This document shows positions 35,663 to 47,500 of a DNA stretch of 64,000 bases, piece by piece; within the stretch, counting starts at the first letter, position 1, and each line of letters opens with the position of its first letter. The translations under genes and the position numbers were made by a program. Source of the stretch: Powellomyces hirtus (taxonomy: Eukaryota; Chytridiomycota; Chytridiomycetes; Spizellomycetales; Powellomycetaceae); assembly GCA_025526995.1 (NCBI GenBank), contig JAHLKG010000031.1, positions 186,001-250,000 of the forward strand, read 5' to 3'. The notes beneath the pieces were generated by a model. That model had not been told where the DNA came from, ran no database searches, and worked only from the letters and a program-made list of their open reading frames with translations.

Positions 35663-37931
35663 TGTGGGGGGTTGGAGATCTCGTGTGTGGGAAACTGGAA
35701 TTGGGCTTTTGGGAATGCGAGGACTTGGAGGTTGGGAAGGAGGCGGGGGTGGATAGTTGGTTGATTAGGCCATAACTGACCATCACGTGACAGTCCTTGC
35801 CGAGCGCTTGGATGACGAACTAACCTCTAGATAGGTTAATCGCCTTCTGGATTAGGAGTTGGAATTCGAGTAACTGCCATATGTACCATGTTTCTTCAAA
35901 ATCCTTAATATTCAAATACATTGGATCATCTGTGCACAGTATTAGAGTAGTGAAGTATGCCATGAGACGATTCTGAAGATTTACAGCTTTGGATGATCCA
36001 CAGGTGTGGATATCACAAAAGTGTTTGGCAATATATTGCGTTGATAAGCATTTCTCTAGTTGCTACCTTCTGATGAATACAGACGCAGGTTAGTTAGACG
36101 TATCACTCACATACGTCATATTTGAAGGGAACTTGGCAACAAAGGATGGTATCGATGAGAGAGAAGCCAAAACAGGCGTTACAGAGGGCAAGGAAGACGG
36201 TGACGAACGAGCAGCCAAGCTAGGTGTTGATGAAAAGTAGTCGAGCAAGGCGTTAGGAGCCAAGGAGAATATATTTTGTTTGGACTTTCTTTACGGGAGG
36301 TTTCTTCCGATGGAGTCATCCGATGGTCTTTTCCCCAGTAGATATGACTCTCCGTGTATGGGTATACTCTTTGAGACCCTCCGACAAAGTTTCTGCAAAT
36401 TGTTCCGTATACATTGTCTCTTGGCGAATGCGTTCGCGTTTCCCATCACACAAAATGCTTGCACTTGCCAAATTGGTGAACGCTTCGTTTATCTCAGAGA
36501 AATAACAGAAAGGAGGAGGTGGATTAAAACACCGAGAACGCAGGCGGTTTACAGTACGGCATGTCAGAGGATGCTACAGCTGGATAGGATGTCGCCTACG
36601 GCGCCCCAACCCCCAGCCGGACAGGTTGTGTATCGTACGAAAAGAGAAACCCCCAATCGGACCGATCGTCGGTTGAGCCTAGGCGCAGACAAACCACCGG
36701 CCAACGTACATACGGCAGCACTCAAAGGGGCCATGAACTGCACCTTTGCGAAAGTAGCCGGATAGGATGTGGCTTACGGCGTGCAGTCCTGCCAGCCGAA
36801 TTGGTGATCTGTCGCCTACGGCGTGCACACACCCAGCCCCCCAGTCAGATCAGTCGTGGCTCCACACTGATCCTTTTTCTCTGACAACTTCCTTTGGAAC
36901 ATGAGCTAGTGGGAAGTCCACTCATCATTGTCTTTCAACGTTGTGTCTGCGCGAGTCTTGCCTGTAGAACTTGATGTTGACTGCGTTTTAAATTCAAACC
37001 GTATGTTCTGCGGGAGGGCAAGTAGTGCTCCTTAGCCGCTGCCACAGCAGCCTGCCACTCCTCCTAAGTGGTCGTGCTCAGCGTGCAGCAGATGAAGACG
37101 CGACGCCAAAGCCCACAAAACGGTATTGATGGTTGGGATGCTGCACTACCCCATGACTGAGATGGGCGAAATAGATCTGTTGGGCCAAGCAATGAAACAA
37201 CATCCTCGCTGCCAAAAGCACATTTTGCGGTGACTTCCCTCCCCAAAGGATATGATTGTTGTTCCCAATACCATCAACAAAACAGAGAGAAAAATAGCAT
37301 AGAAACGCTCAACTTTCCAACCGCACCGTTCACCTTGAGAGCTTGCAAACTCAGATGCATCTACGTACTGGACGGATCCTTTCTGGTTCAGTACTTGTAC
37401 ATGATCACTGCTATCGGCGATCTGTGACGTAATGAACATATTGCCTCGTCCAGGCATGTGTCTGAGGAGCAGAACACAATTTCTACCGATTCCCTAATTC
37501 TCCCTATACTTCATGGCGCACAGCGATTCTCTACGCTGTCACCCTTTGTCGACCTGCTGACCACGCCAGAGAAAAAATGGGAATGACCCTGACATTGCTC
37601 AGCGACTCTGGGTTTGCATGTCTTGTCATAACTTGCCGATCCCCAAGGACAATGGTCGGGTTGAGTTGCCCATGCGCACATGTCACCAGCTTGGGTTACC
37701 TCTCACAAAGGTGTTCAATTGATTTCAATTTGGGGCGTTCTGCGCAGCAAGAGGGGCAAGTCGCGTGGTGGGACCGGAGTCTTGAACGCGCGTGTTCGCT
37801 TCCAAGTTCCCATGGGGCCCTCGTTTGCTTAGAATACTAGAATAACATTGCAGGACCCCTCTTTTGGACCCTTGTTTTTTTTTTGGTTGTTTTCCGCTCG
37901 TGTGATTTTTAGTATTATTATCACTAAAGAC
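35663..37931. other. 2.3-kb region with no recognisable gene
   Basis: I read all frames and found nothing I can name. A 160-codon plus-strand frame (36280-36765) and an 87-codon frame (37577-37840) have no family resemblance. A low-complexity plus-strand frame at 36124-36240 codes for alternating charged residues; its complement is Ser/Pro-rich. Three copies of a short motif lie at 36591-36823 (separate entry). A minus-strand frame at 37146-37457 has one hydrophobic stretch (FYAIFLSVLLMVLGTTI) and no other support. The region may be decayed repeat DNA. The promoter of the oxygenase gene should lie at its right end. Confidence 0.5.
36582..36823. repeat. Three dispersed copies of a GTCGCCTACGGCG motif
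   Basis: GTCGCCTACGGCG occurs at 36591-36603 and 36811-36823, and GTGGCTTACGGCG at 36769-36781. Copies 1 and 2 are both preceded by GGATAGGAT. Copies 2 and 3 are both followed by TGCA and, about 15 bases on, CCAGCC. The arrangement suggests a degenerate unit of about 40-180 bp. Function is unknown. Confidence 0.65.
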
Positions 37932-39542
37932 ATGATTCCGGCTTTGCTACCATTTGGCTGGGCGGCCTCGACATATCTGTACTGGGTGCAGGGCAAGCGG
38001 TTCGACATGCTGACGGGCATTCTGGACGGTCCCGACCCGCAGTCGTCTCCCGAGGCGGCGTCGCAGATATATGAGAAGACGTGGGAATATGAGTTTCCGT
38101 TCTTGTCCCGGATGGTACGTGGTAACATTTGACGTATCATTCTGGTGTGTCGCCTTTTGGTTGACTCATTGGTTGTTCGGGTGATAGGCGTTCCATTTTG
38201 GAGTATTGCGAGCGTGCGCCATCCCTTCGATCGCCAAAGCCATTTGCCAGAAGAATGAAACACAGTCCGACAGTTTCTCGAGCATAGAAGAGGTGGCTCG
38301 AACATTCGAAGACACGGATTTGCTGATGAAGGAAATGACAGAAAGGCCCGTGACCAACGCCCGGGCGCAGCGAGCGCTGGAGCGAGCGTCCCGGATATCC
38401 TCCATGTACAAGCTGACGAACGACGAGTATTGCTATATCTTGGCGATTATGGTTGTGGAACCTTGTCGATTAGTGGAGAGATGGGGATATCGGCAGTTGG
38501 CAAAGAAGGAGAAGGAGGTAATGCCAGCCTGTATGCCCTCGAGTTTTCAGTTCCGAGTGTTCTTTAACAATATGTTTTTTAGGCACACTTTGAAGTGTGG
38601 AGGTCAATCGGAATGCAGATGGGCGTGAAGGATATTCCCAACTCCTTCCACGCGATGGAAGAATTTGCATTGGTAAGCATCGCGGGTATTGGTTCCTAGT
38701 TAGGTTGGGCGATTTCATTGATCAATCCAAACCTTCTACAGCGCTTTGAGGCCCGGTATAGAGGTCCACATCCATCCTCCAAAGAACTCGCCTCAGCTGC
38801 CATTGATCTCCTCATCGAAACCCTCCCCATGAAATCGCTCCATTCCTACATTCTCCCCATCGCTCGCCGGCTAATTCACACCATGTTGGATCCATCACTG
38901 CGCGACGCGTTTAAAATCAAAGCCCCGCCCATCGTCCTGTCGTGGTTTGCTGATTTCATGCTCAAAGTTCATGCGGGTTGTGTGCGGTACCTGCTCCTGC
39001 CCCGCGAGGCACCAGCGCGGAGAACGCCGGAAATTGCCGCGAGCCCCACGGGGCGGTATATTCCCATAACGCGCGTATATGGAGACTTTTATTTGAAGGG
39101 GTATCGAATTGATGAGCTGGGACCAAAGCTGAAGGAATCATTGATGACGTCGAATGGGCGGCAAAGCATTCCCGGCCGGCTTCGACGCGCGTTATCGTTG
39201 ACGGGCTCACGACTGTCCGTGCAGACGTCGCCTCAGAAGAAGAAAATGGAACCAGCTGACTCGGCCGTAGACATGCAACCACCCGTTGAGAGCGTCTTGC
39301 CGCATGCCCCAGTCCTGCGTCGCCGCGCGACAACAATCGGTCGACCCAACTCGATGATCGAACGACGGGACGAGACGGATGAGCAGGAAGAGTTGGATGA
39401 CGACCCGGTCCGGTTTCGCCGGTTTTCATATGCGGATGGAATTCATGCGCCTGTACCCCGGCGAGCGCTCGCGCTGAATCTGTTCACGGAGGAGGCAGAC
39501 AAGGAGCGATGGGGAGCGTTTTACGACAAGTGCATTGATTAA
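37932..39542 (+). CDS. MpaB/rubber-oxygenase-family protein (DUF2236)
   Basis: Exons 37932-38114, 38188-38517, 38583-38672 and 38742-39542 give about 467 residues. Family blocks are YEFPFLSRMAFHFGVLRACA, TDLLMKEMTERPVTNARAQR, a helix AQRALERASRISSMYKLTND, then EYCYILAIMVVEPCRLVERW and FEVWRSIGMQMGVKDIPNSF. The family includes the haem-dependent latex-clearing protein Lcp and the ER-bound oxygenase MpaB of mycophenolic acid biosynthesis. In this family a conserved His near FHFG and others in the helices bind haem; I cannot confirm the ligands by eye. The C-terminal 130 residues are polar with no domain. The frame stays open to an ATG at 37848, which would add a hydrophobic N-terminus, so a membrane anchor is possible. 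Confidence 0.83.
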
Positions 39543-39892
39543 TTGATCTATGCTTTCAATGGGAGAGATGGCGCTTCAACACGAGGAAAATACCCTGTTT
39601 TATGTGGCTGTTTGTTCGTTTCATGTATACAATGCTTGTTTTGTGGTTTATTATTATGTTTCGTTAATGTTAGGAGATGATACGTGTACTATATGCATTC
39701 GAAGCCTGACCTCTTCCTCATCTTTGAAAATGATCCTAACTCCGGATAGAAGTCTTTTTGACGTCGACCGAGATATCTGAAGCTCTCTGAAGCTATAAAC
39801 CCCTACACAACCTCTGCATAATAGCTCGCATACAAACGGCTGTCGCACGTTTACGGTTCCAAATTTGAATAGAACAGACGGGATTCGATCAT
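39543..39892. other. 3' flank of the oxygenase gene
   Basis: The sequence is AT-rich to 39700, with no convincing frame. A minus-strand frame at 39654-39896 has no support. It is a convergent region with the small gene that ends at 39893. Confidence 0.45.
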
Positions 39893-40441
39893 TCACTCTT
39901 CGCCCTTGCTAGAACTTCCCATCCTCTCACGTTCTTTGGCCCACTTCTGTTCCATCCTTAGGCGCTCGGCAGTCCACAACCCCGGGCACTTTGCCTTGTC
40001 CACGACCCTTTGGCCTTTTCCTGGCACAAGTGAGCTTCTTCAGGATGTGTTCCAGTTCGACCTTTCAACGTACTGACGCGGACATCAAACTCGTCAGATC
40101 GCTAGCAACACTTCCATGGCCCGTAACTCTTGCGGAAATCGAGTTTGATTTAAACCGTCCAGTTCAAACAAAGTTCGAAAAACTCGTAATCTTCATCGAA
40201 TGGCTTATCACGATGTCAGACCTCATAGATCAAGAAACGTTTTGGTGCATCTCCGTTTATGTACTATAGATTGGTATGACCATAACAGAAGTGCCCTTGG
40301 TTCAACTGCACCCTCCCGCCGCATTTTGCGTACTCGATGCTTTGACACTCTGGAGGGGTACAAGTAGACCGCTCCCTCGAATCGAGTACACGTAAAAATT
40401 GGGAAGCCCGTACATGCTGCCAAGTGCCAAGCCCCCGCCAT
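39893..40441 (-). CDS. Small intron-split protein, not recognised
   Basis: No single frame is long, but four minus-strand pieces join in phase at plausible splice sites. Exon 1 ends at 40265 and contains RVSKHRVRKMRREGAVEPRA then LLLWSYQSI. The 40204-40264 intron has a CTGAC branch site. Exon 2 is 40156-40203 (PFDEDYEFFELCLNWT), exon 3 is 40062-40089 (FDVRVSTLKG), and exon 4 is 39893-40020 (KGQRVVDKAKCPGLWTAERL, RMEQKWAKERERMG and an acidic end). The product is about 130 residues, basic at the N-terminus and charged-helical at the C-terminus. The start (40441) is a guess, and the last intron would be only 41 nt with a weak donor. I cannot name the protein. Its start would lie about 115 bp from that of the VIM-motif gene, divergently. 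Confidence 0.45.
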
Positions 40442-40557
40442 GGCTGCGCACAAGCGTGTCACATCCAATCGGTTCACAACAGAGTTTCGCGAGCTTGCCC
40501 AACTGGGGTATTCACACACACGCCTTCACAATCACCTCCTTCACAAAAAACCAAGCG

Positions 40558-41145
40558 ATGGGCAACGCCTGTTTCGGGGGCTCGCGCAAAGGCGGAGAAC
40601 GGCTCGGCAGCGGGGGCGAGCGGTCCCACCATTCTGGTCAAAGCCTTGGTTCCTCAGCACCGTCCTCACGGTCCAACAGTAATGGCAATGTGAAGGCGAA
40701 AGGGCCAGCGGGCGATGTTGCGGCCAGGGATGCGAGACTGGCGGCTGCGGAAGCGAGAGCTCAGGTTGGTAGAGAGGGGCAAGTGATGGAGAAGGTGTTT
40801 TGGTTTGAGTAGCGGGTAGCATACAGAGAGTTGGGTGGTGCCTGTCAAACGTTTGACGCTCTACACCCCGGGAGAGTCCCGTAACAAAGAGTAATTGTAT
40901 GTATTGACATCCCGCCTTTTGTGTTTGTCTCAGGCCTCCACTTCCCGCGGGGTATCCAAATCAGGAACCGGCGGCGCCCTGGCCGCCAAGCTCGAAGCCC
41001 AGAATGCCATTGGTCCAGGTCGTCTGCCCCCAGCCGAGCGTGACGGGCGGCATCCTGCCGACGACGTAAGTGCTCATATCCCTTTTTGAGAAGAAGCTTA
41101 CTTTGGTGATGACCAAACTTCTCTCTGTAGTGGCGGGGAAGTTGA
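40558..41145 (+). CDS. Small putatively N-myristoylated protein with a p97/Cdc48-binding VIM motif (SVIP-like)
   Basis: Exons 40558-40764, 40934-41065 and 41131-41145 give about 117 residues. The start MGNACFGG has Gly2, a small residue at position 6 region and Cys5, fitting N-myristoylation plus palmitoylation, as in animal SVIP (MGLCFPC). A Ser/Gly-rich linker follows. Then comes RDARLAAAEAR, an exact match to the VIM consensus R-x5-A-A-x2-R used by SVIP, gp78 and UBXD1 to bind the p97 N-domain. It continues QASTSRGV, close to SVIP's R-x-x-RG-I/V, and ALAAKLEAQNAIG, and ends ADDWRGS. SVIP inhibits ERAD by sequestering p97 at membranes. The same role here is inference from the motif and acylation signal. 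All introns are GT-AG and in phase. Confidence 0.7.
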
Positions 41146-41577
41146 TTGAATGCTGTGGACCTTGTGATTGGGCAGGCGGGGACGTTTGGGCTGTCGGCCG
41201 GTCCGACAGCGCTTGAGAGACACGAACAAGTACGCGAATGTGGGAGGGATGCCATCAAAACTTATACGGTGCATTGTATATTTTGCTACCCCGTTTTCAA
41301 AATCTGACACATTAAGCGAGCTCACACGTTAAGCGAGCTCAAACCGCGGTCTTTCCGGCGATGATGAATGATGGAAACGTGAAAAGACGCAAACAACGCC
41401 ACAGATAAAAGGGAAAACACAATGTGATTGAATTATGGAAAAAAATGGTACAAGGGTGGGGAGGCGAAATACGTCCAAGACAAAACAAGAAACGAAGGGA
41501 TTACGCCGCAGTTCTACGCTTCTCTATCTTTGCGCTGGCACAGCAGTGTCTTTGCGCGGTGTTCTGCGTCCTTCTTT
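41146..41577. other. Convergent intergenic region
   Basis: This is the 3' flank of the VIM-motif gene and of KCH1. A short direct repeat (TTAAGCGAGCTCA, at about 41312-41324 and 41328-41340) is present. No gene is seen. Confidence 0.5.
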
Positions 41578-43650
41578 CTAGTCTTGTCTCGGCCTCATGT
41601 TACCGCCCCCACGCGGGGTGTTATAAGAGGAACCGTCGCCGTAGTTGGACACTATACCGCCATAGTCTGATATTACGGAGCCGCGGTATGCGCCCTGCCG
41701 GTCGGGCTGGTGCTGGTGGTCGTAGTAATAAACCTGCTGTTGATGCCCGCCGGGCACTCGTGATGTAGCGTCCTGCGCTGAGTACCCATCGTTCCGCGGG
41801 GACTCGGAACGGTACTGGTTGTAGGCGCCCTTTCCCGACCCGCCATGTTCGCTCCCGTATCCTCCTTGAGGCTGGTTCGTAGAGAGCTCTTGATGCTTGT
41901 CGTCGCCGTAGTATCCTTGATCATCCGGATGCTGCGAACCGTTGCTGACAGGGACGGCCGACATTGGAGGCGCAGCCTGCATGTTCACGTAGCCAGGGTG
42001 GCGCCCTGGATGCTGATGCATCTGGTACTGCTGCGGGTGGGGGTGGTGGGGATAGGCAGCTCCACTGTATTGCGTAGGCGCGTGGCTACCACCATACTCT
42101 GATTGCATGTCGTGCTCATACGGACTGGCCATGTGTCCATCGTGACCATAGTTGGCCACCGCGCGAGCGTATGGATTCGGCATGGGTGGCAGCGGAGATG
42201 GTTGGCCCCTTGCATGGCCCCCGTAGGCACTACCGGTTCCTATGCTTTCGGCGTATGAGCTGCCTGGTCCCGAGTGTGCATAGTAGGCATGTCCTGCCCC
42301 GTATAACACTGCATTGTCGGCCTTTCCACCGAGAAGCTGCGCTGACGATGAGTCAGTGGAGTACGGAGGATTGCTACTCATTTCATGCAGGTCCACATCT
42401 GGAAGTGTAGGCGCTGGCCCGTTCAATTTGCCGTACTTTGCAATTTCCTTCTGCTCCCTCTTACGCGCTTGCTCAGCTCGCTTGCGCGATTTCTTTTTTA
42501 GCACCTCGTTGATACTGCAAAGAAAACACTCTCGTTAAGTCAACCAATCTTTGGGTCTCGTCAAAAAGCAAGAAAATAGTTGTATACTAACCGTTTGTCG
42601 ACTTTGTGACAACAATACTCCTTGAGATTACCACGAATCTTGAAGAGCAGAGGTATGTAGACAATGAATGCGAGAATCAGGAGGATGGCCGAGATACTCC
42701 ACATAGCAACGGTGATCGACGCAAGCCATGTTCCGACTTTTGCCATAGTTTCGGTTTGCTGGAACATTAACCACATGAAAGTCGGGATGAATCCCAATTC
42801 TTTCTGGTAGACACAGGGAATCTCATTCTTGATGTTGGGTGGCTTCGTAATATCCCCTATCAGCCTGCCATTCCCGTCTCTTTCACAGAATCGTCCGGAT
42901 TTGGTGGATCCCGGCTCTTCCATTATGCTTTTGTAGGACTGGTGTAGTAGCATGAAATTGAGGAACTGCCGTGGTAGTTCCGCCAGAAGCAAACGTTTCC
43001 ATCCTCTGAATGTAAAGAACACCCAGAAAGCAAGTTCATCTATGAGCTTGCGAGTAGCTTCAATGGTGCTGAACAGGCAGAAGTGCCCATAAGACCGAAT
43101 GACATAGTATCTAAAATGCAGACGAGATTAGTAAACATCGAAGACACGAGCAAAGTCCGATCCCCCGTATATAAATACAGTTGTCAACCACGCACCTGTA
43201 AGCGACCGTGTTTGTAAAAGCGTAGGAAATATCCTTTGATCGTACAATGGCAAGACCTTTTTTCCATTCGAGCGCGAGGAGGATGTAGGATAGAGTGATT
43301 GTAGCAAGGGTCAGGCCGAACCGCCATTTGCCGTTGATTCCCAGAAAGCCTGAATCGGCACAAGTGTCGGCCACTCGTTGTTCTTGGCTCAAAGAGCCAG
43401 TGTCTGTGCTACTGAAAGCGGACGCTGAGACACAAGGCGCCCCGATTGTAATGGCGTTGTAAACGAGCAGCAGCACAACACCCAAATCGGCCATGTAGAC
43501 AAGAACGGATTTGAGAGTGATGAAAAAGACCCAAGAATATCTGATTTGGGCCAAGAAGGACCGATCAGTGAAGTCGTCCACATCGATCAGGTCGAACTTG
43601 TGGTCCTCGATATGTTCGCGCTTCCATTTCGCAGCACCGCAGCACGACAT
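41578..43650 (-). CDS. KCH1: Fungal low-affinity K+ channel/transporter, KCH1 family
   Basis: The N-terminus MSCCGAAKWKREHIEDHKFD then LIDVDDFTDRSF is the standard KCH start (CCG, W, D-x-I-D-x-DDF). Two hydrophobic segments follow (WVFFITLKSVLVYMADLGVV, then FGLTLATITLSYILLALEW). The next exons, downstream of 43111, continue YYVIRSYGHFCLFSTIE and FWVFFTFRGWKRLLLAELPR. The last reads QFLNFMLLHQS, matching the ADSPRQVINALTLY region of the family. Further on are WLASITVAMWSISAILLILA and a basic cytosolic helix KKKSRKRAEQARKREQKE. The tail (about 250 residues) is rich in Tyr, Gly, His, Gln and Pro. KCH proteins supply K+ influx coupled to calcium uptake at the plasma membrane. Two or more introns are present. 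Confidence 0.85.
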
Positions 43651-44574
43651 TGTGGCCGTGACAAGGTGGCTTTTCGTGGGACGTGGTTTACGTACTGCAG
43701 GCTAGGTAGCGCAGCCCAGAGAAAGGTGTTCTGAGGAGAGGTGGTGACGAGAGCGAGGACGGGAACCGTGGCAGACCGAGACACTTGTTCTCTTGCCGTT
43801 TCGTTCCCGCTCTCTGTTCGCTGTTTTGTTGACTGTCTGTCTCGTTCCAAGTCGAATTCAGCACGTACGTCTTTGACTGTGGCGACGAATCGTTGTGAGG
43901 GGACAAGCACGGTGCAGGTAAAACACTGTACACTTTGCGAAATGACAAAAGGGCGAGAAGGAAGGGGGCGGGTGAGCGGGATGGACAGGAGGAGGCTGTC
44001 TGATTGTTGGCGTTTCCGGGTGGGCCGGCAGAGCGTAGACGTACGGCTTGGCGATTGTGAAACAGACAGCGCAAGGAGGGACGAGATGCGCCTTCCGTCC
44101 GTCGCAATTGTCGCCGCGGTCACTCCGTGTTCATTTTCTCGCGTTTACATTTGCGCTAGATAAAGTATTAACAAAGCGGCGTACTGGATTAATGACATTA
44201 GACTCTCGATGCTAAATTAAGGATGCTCCAACTCACTCACATTCAAGACATGCCCTAGATATAGATACACGGTGGGCCAGGCGAAGAGGAAGTGTGGATT
44301 CTGCAACAACGTGAATCATGTGCAGCATATCAAGGGACCCTCAGTATCAAAGTCATGGGAGCTTTGATATCGTGTGAGCTATCTGTAGCGATCTCGATAA
44401 ATACTGGTGAGTCCTGACTGATTGTTTTGCCGTCAATCGGAGCCATTCGATGTGGCTACTACTGTCAATTCTGAATGTTAAACAGGCACGTGACTACTGA
44501 CAGCCTCACTTGATGACTTACTCCAACCAAAGTGATCTTTGTTCAAGCTATCCATCCTTAACAACTTTGAGTCC
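43651..44574. other. Divergent promoter region of KCH1 and TSC1
   Basis: The sequence to 44110 is purine-rich on the plus strand and resembles a long pyrimidine-rich KCH1 5' leader. The 140-codon plus-strand frame at 43741-44163 has no family resemblance. The rest is AT-rich. No gene is called. Confidence 0.5.
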
Positions 44575-47500
44575 ATGTCTACCAGAGACATCGTGTCCTG
44601 CATAGCGGCCGATCTGAAGGCCGCCACTTCAGACCTTCTCCTTGCAACGCCACCTACGCTCGACTCATCGAAGGCATATTCCATACTACACGCTTACATT
44701 CATGCCCATCCACCCACAACTACCTCCGGGACTTCCGTCCAATACCACCCTTCAGTGGAAAAACTGTCAGCAGAAATTACGCATATATATCGCAACACGT
44801 TTGCCTCAAAAGAACAGCAAGGTCAACGTGGCCACTATCGCATCACCGCAGACCAGATATCTGCTCAAGACCCTCGACTACTAATCCTCGCAGCTTGGCT
44901 CAAACGCCTACTGCCAATCTATGAGCCGAATAGATTCGTAGCCGATTGGTGGGAGCCATTTTTAAAACCGGTGTTGGCTACAGGTCGATGGAGACCTCTA
45001 CTGGATTCGTGCAGCGACATCACTGTCGACTTGATGTGCTCCACGCAATGGACCACGACCCACGTGGGGGACTCGAAAGTATCCCACGAGAGGTTTCAAT
45101 CCATGGTGGCTGGTGCATATCTGACCGAGCGAGTAGAGGTCTGGGAACGCGAACAGAATGTATATTACCATGACAGAAAGCACGAAGTTGGAGCCGGTCT
45201 TATTGCGGCGACGGTCACTAGTCGAATAGGCGCCTTTTGGGACACGGTTGGCGGAGGAAATTATGAAAGAGTGTTGTCTGCTTTTGGAACTCGGAAGCCC
45301 AAGGTAAAGGACCATTACTTTAGATTCCCATTTGTTGTTAGAATTTGGAACCTCTGGACATCATTGTCACGTGGATCTTGCAAACCCCGAGTACTCCAGA
45401 CCTGCATGCGCCTTGTTGGCTATATCATTTTTCCTTCTGAATACATTCTTGATTCACAGTCTGATGTTTGATCAACTAGGACTTCTTTGATTTGATGAAT
45501 GACTACTGCCTGAGCAAGCGGTATCGCTCTCACATTTTGGTGTTCCTGGCAAAGTTTGTGCGAAGAGAGGTAGGTTGTGCCCTCGAGACCCACTTCCGCT
45601 CACCGCCGCAGCGTATTCAAAAACTGGTGTGTCTTGCACCGCAGGAAGCCCCATGCTACTTTGTTGTAGAGAGCTCCCTCTTTGACACAATCCTCGTGAG
45701 CGCCATGGTAAATTTCCGGGACGGGTGTTTTAGTAGTTCGTTCTCAACGCTAATTTAACGGTTCACATGTCCATAACGTAGCAAGATGACAATCCCTCCG
45801 TTCTCTGTGCCTCCATCAGTCTTCTCACCTCTCTTCTTCCAACGACGATCGCTCGACTTAATGAACATCTCAATAAACTCTTCGCAATTCTGTTACGCAT
45901 GATATACTGGGAAGCCAACTTCGCAATCATATACAAATTGGCAATTAAGGGGGTTTTGGATCTGCGAAGCAACGCAGGCTCGGATGCTCCCGTGGACTCG
46001 ACAGAATGTGAGCCCTTGAACATATTTGCAGAGTCTACCTGCTTCGTACAACTAACGTTGGTATCATCTATGGAAGCGTCAGATCAGCTATCTTGTCGTA
46101 CAAGAGTAATTTTGAACGAATATACGTATGTTGCCATTCGACAGATCATAGAGGATTACTACACTCTGCTCTATGGGATGTTTCCATGCAACACCATAGA
46201 GTTTGTGCGCTCATATATGACGGTCAAGTCCCGTGAGCTCCCGCAGATCAGTAACATCCGGTTGACCAATGTGTCATTTGAACGTGCGGATGATCCGTTC
46301 GCGGCAATACGGCAAAATGTTGTCGAACTTGACACCTTTGATGAGGACACCGTCTGCGCGGACAGATTCATTGTAAGATCTGCACCACACGTCACTATTC
46401 GCCATGTTGCCACCAAATCTCACATGGAATCGCATTTTAGGGCTTATTGGCAAATCATCGCGTGCATTCCAACCTCGTACTCTCGACACCTGAACAGGAA
46501 AGGCAGAGTCTGAAGAGTGTTCAAAAGTCATCATCCGAGCTTGTGATGGAAAGTCTCGCTTTGAGGAGTTCCCACACATCGATGGGAATGCCTGCTCTTG
46601 ACGGTCTGCACAAGGGCTTGGGGCATCACCAGAGAATGGCATCCATGGACTCCTTCGCATCATCCTCTAGCCAGCATGCAGTGCAACCGCTTGATGAGCG
46701 GAGAGGAGTGTCAGATTTTGCCATTCTGGGCAATGAAGCAGTCATTGCTCAACACTTGTTCCCGATACCATTTCTTGAAGATCACAACGAAGAATCTCCT
46801 CTCAATCTCAAATATTTCGACATGGGCAGCTCGACGGGCATCGCTCCTACAACAGCAAAAGCAACAGCTGCCCGGGGTGAGCCGCCCACAAATGGGCAGT
46901 CAGAAAACGAGACAAAAACAGTTGATGATCAGTCCTTGGAGGAGCAGAACAAGCCAGTCGCAGAGAGGAAAGAAGTTTGTCCGGACACTCTCAGTAGTCT
47001 GGATCTCGATGCTATTTTGAATACAAATCGAAAGCTTCGATTGACGATCTTCAACATCAAGGTAAGCAGTCATGTATCCCGGCTCTTGCGCATAAATGAG
47101 AGTCCGGTGATTCTCACAAAGTCTATAGGATCTGGATTTGGATACACCGCACGCTGACGTCCTGCCAGCAAATCAAGCACACGCGCTGGACGCCGAGCTT
47201 TTGGAGCTGCAGCTAATGTTGCTTCTCAATGAAGTCAATTATCAAGCTTTCATGCGGTGGCACCATCTGCAACACATTCGCAAGCTCAAGAAAGATCAGA
47301 TGCAGGAAGATCTGGCGGAGGCCGATCGTCAGAGTGTGGTAGGTTCCCGATGCTGGTCAACACCTTGTGAACTTCGAAAGACATGCTGATATCTTCGGCT
47401 TCTTCTTAGTTTGAGAAGCTGAAACTTCAACATCAAGAAATCACCATTCTCCACGAGAACCTCAACCGGCAGCGTCAAGAATCTGCATCTATGCGCGAAC

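Noticed and set aside
36280..36765. 161-codon plus-strand frame in the 2.3-kb desert
   Set aside because: It includes the repeated CCTACGGCG motif and has no recognisable domain; codon usage looks random.
37146..37457. Minus-strand frame with one hydrophobic stretch as a membrane protein gene
   Set aside because: A single hydrophobic run without conserved neighbours, splice sites or a homologue I know is not enough.
40442..40682. Alternative plus-strand frame starting MAAHKRVTSNRF
   Set aside because: It overlaps the VIM-motif gene out of frame. The MGNACFGG start is better supported by its acylation signal and in-phase introns.
43741..44163. 140-codon plus-strand frame between KCH1 and TSC1
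   Set aside because: The residues are those expected from a purine-rich leader read in a random frame; no motif or splice support.
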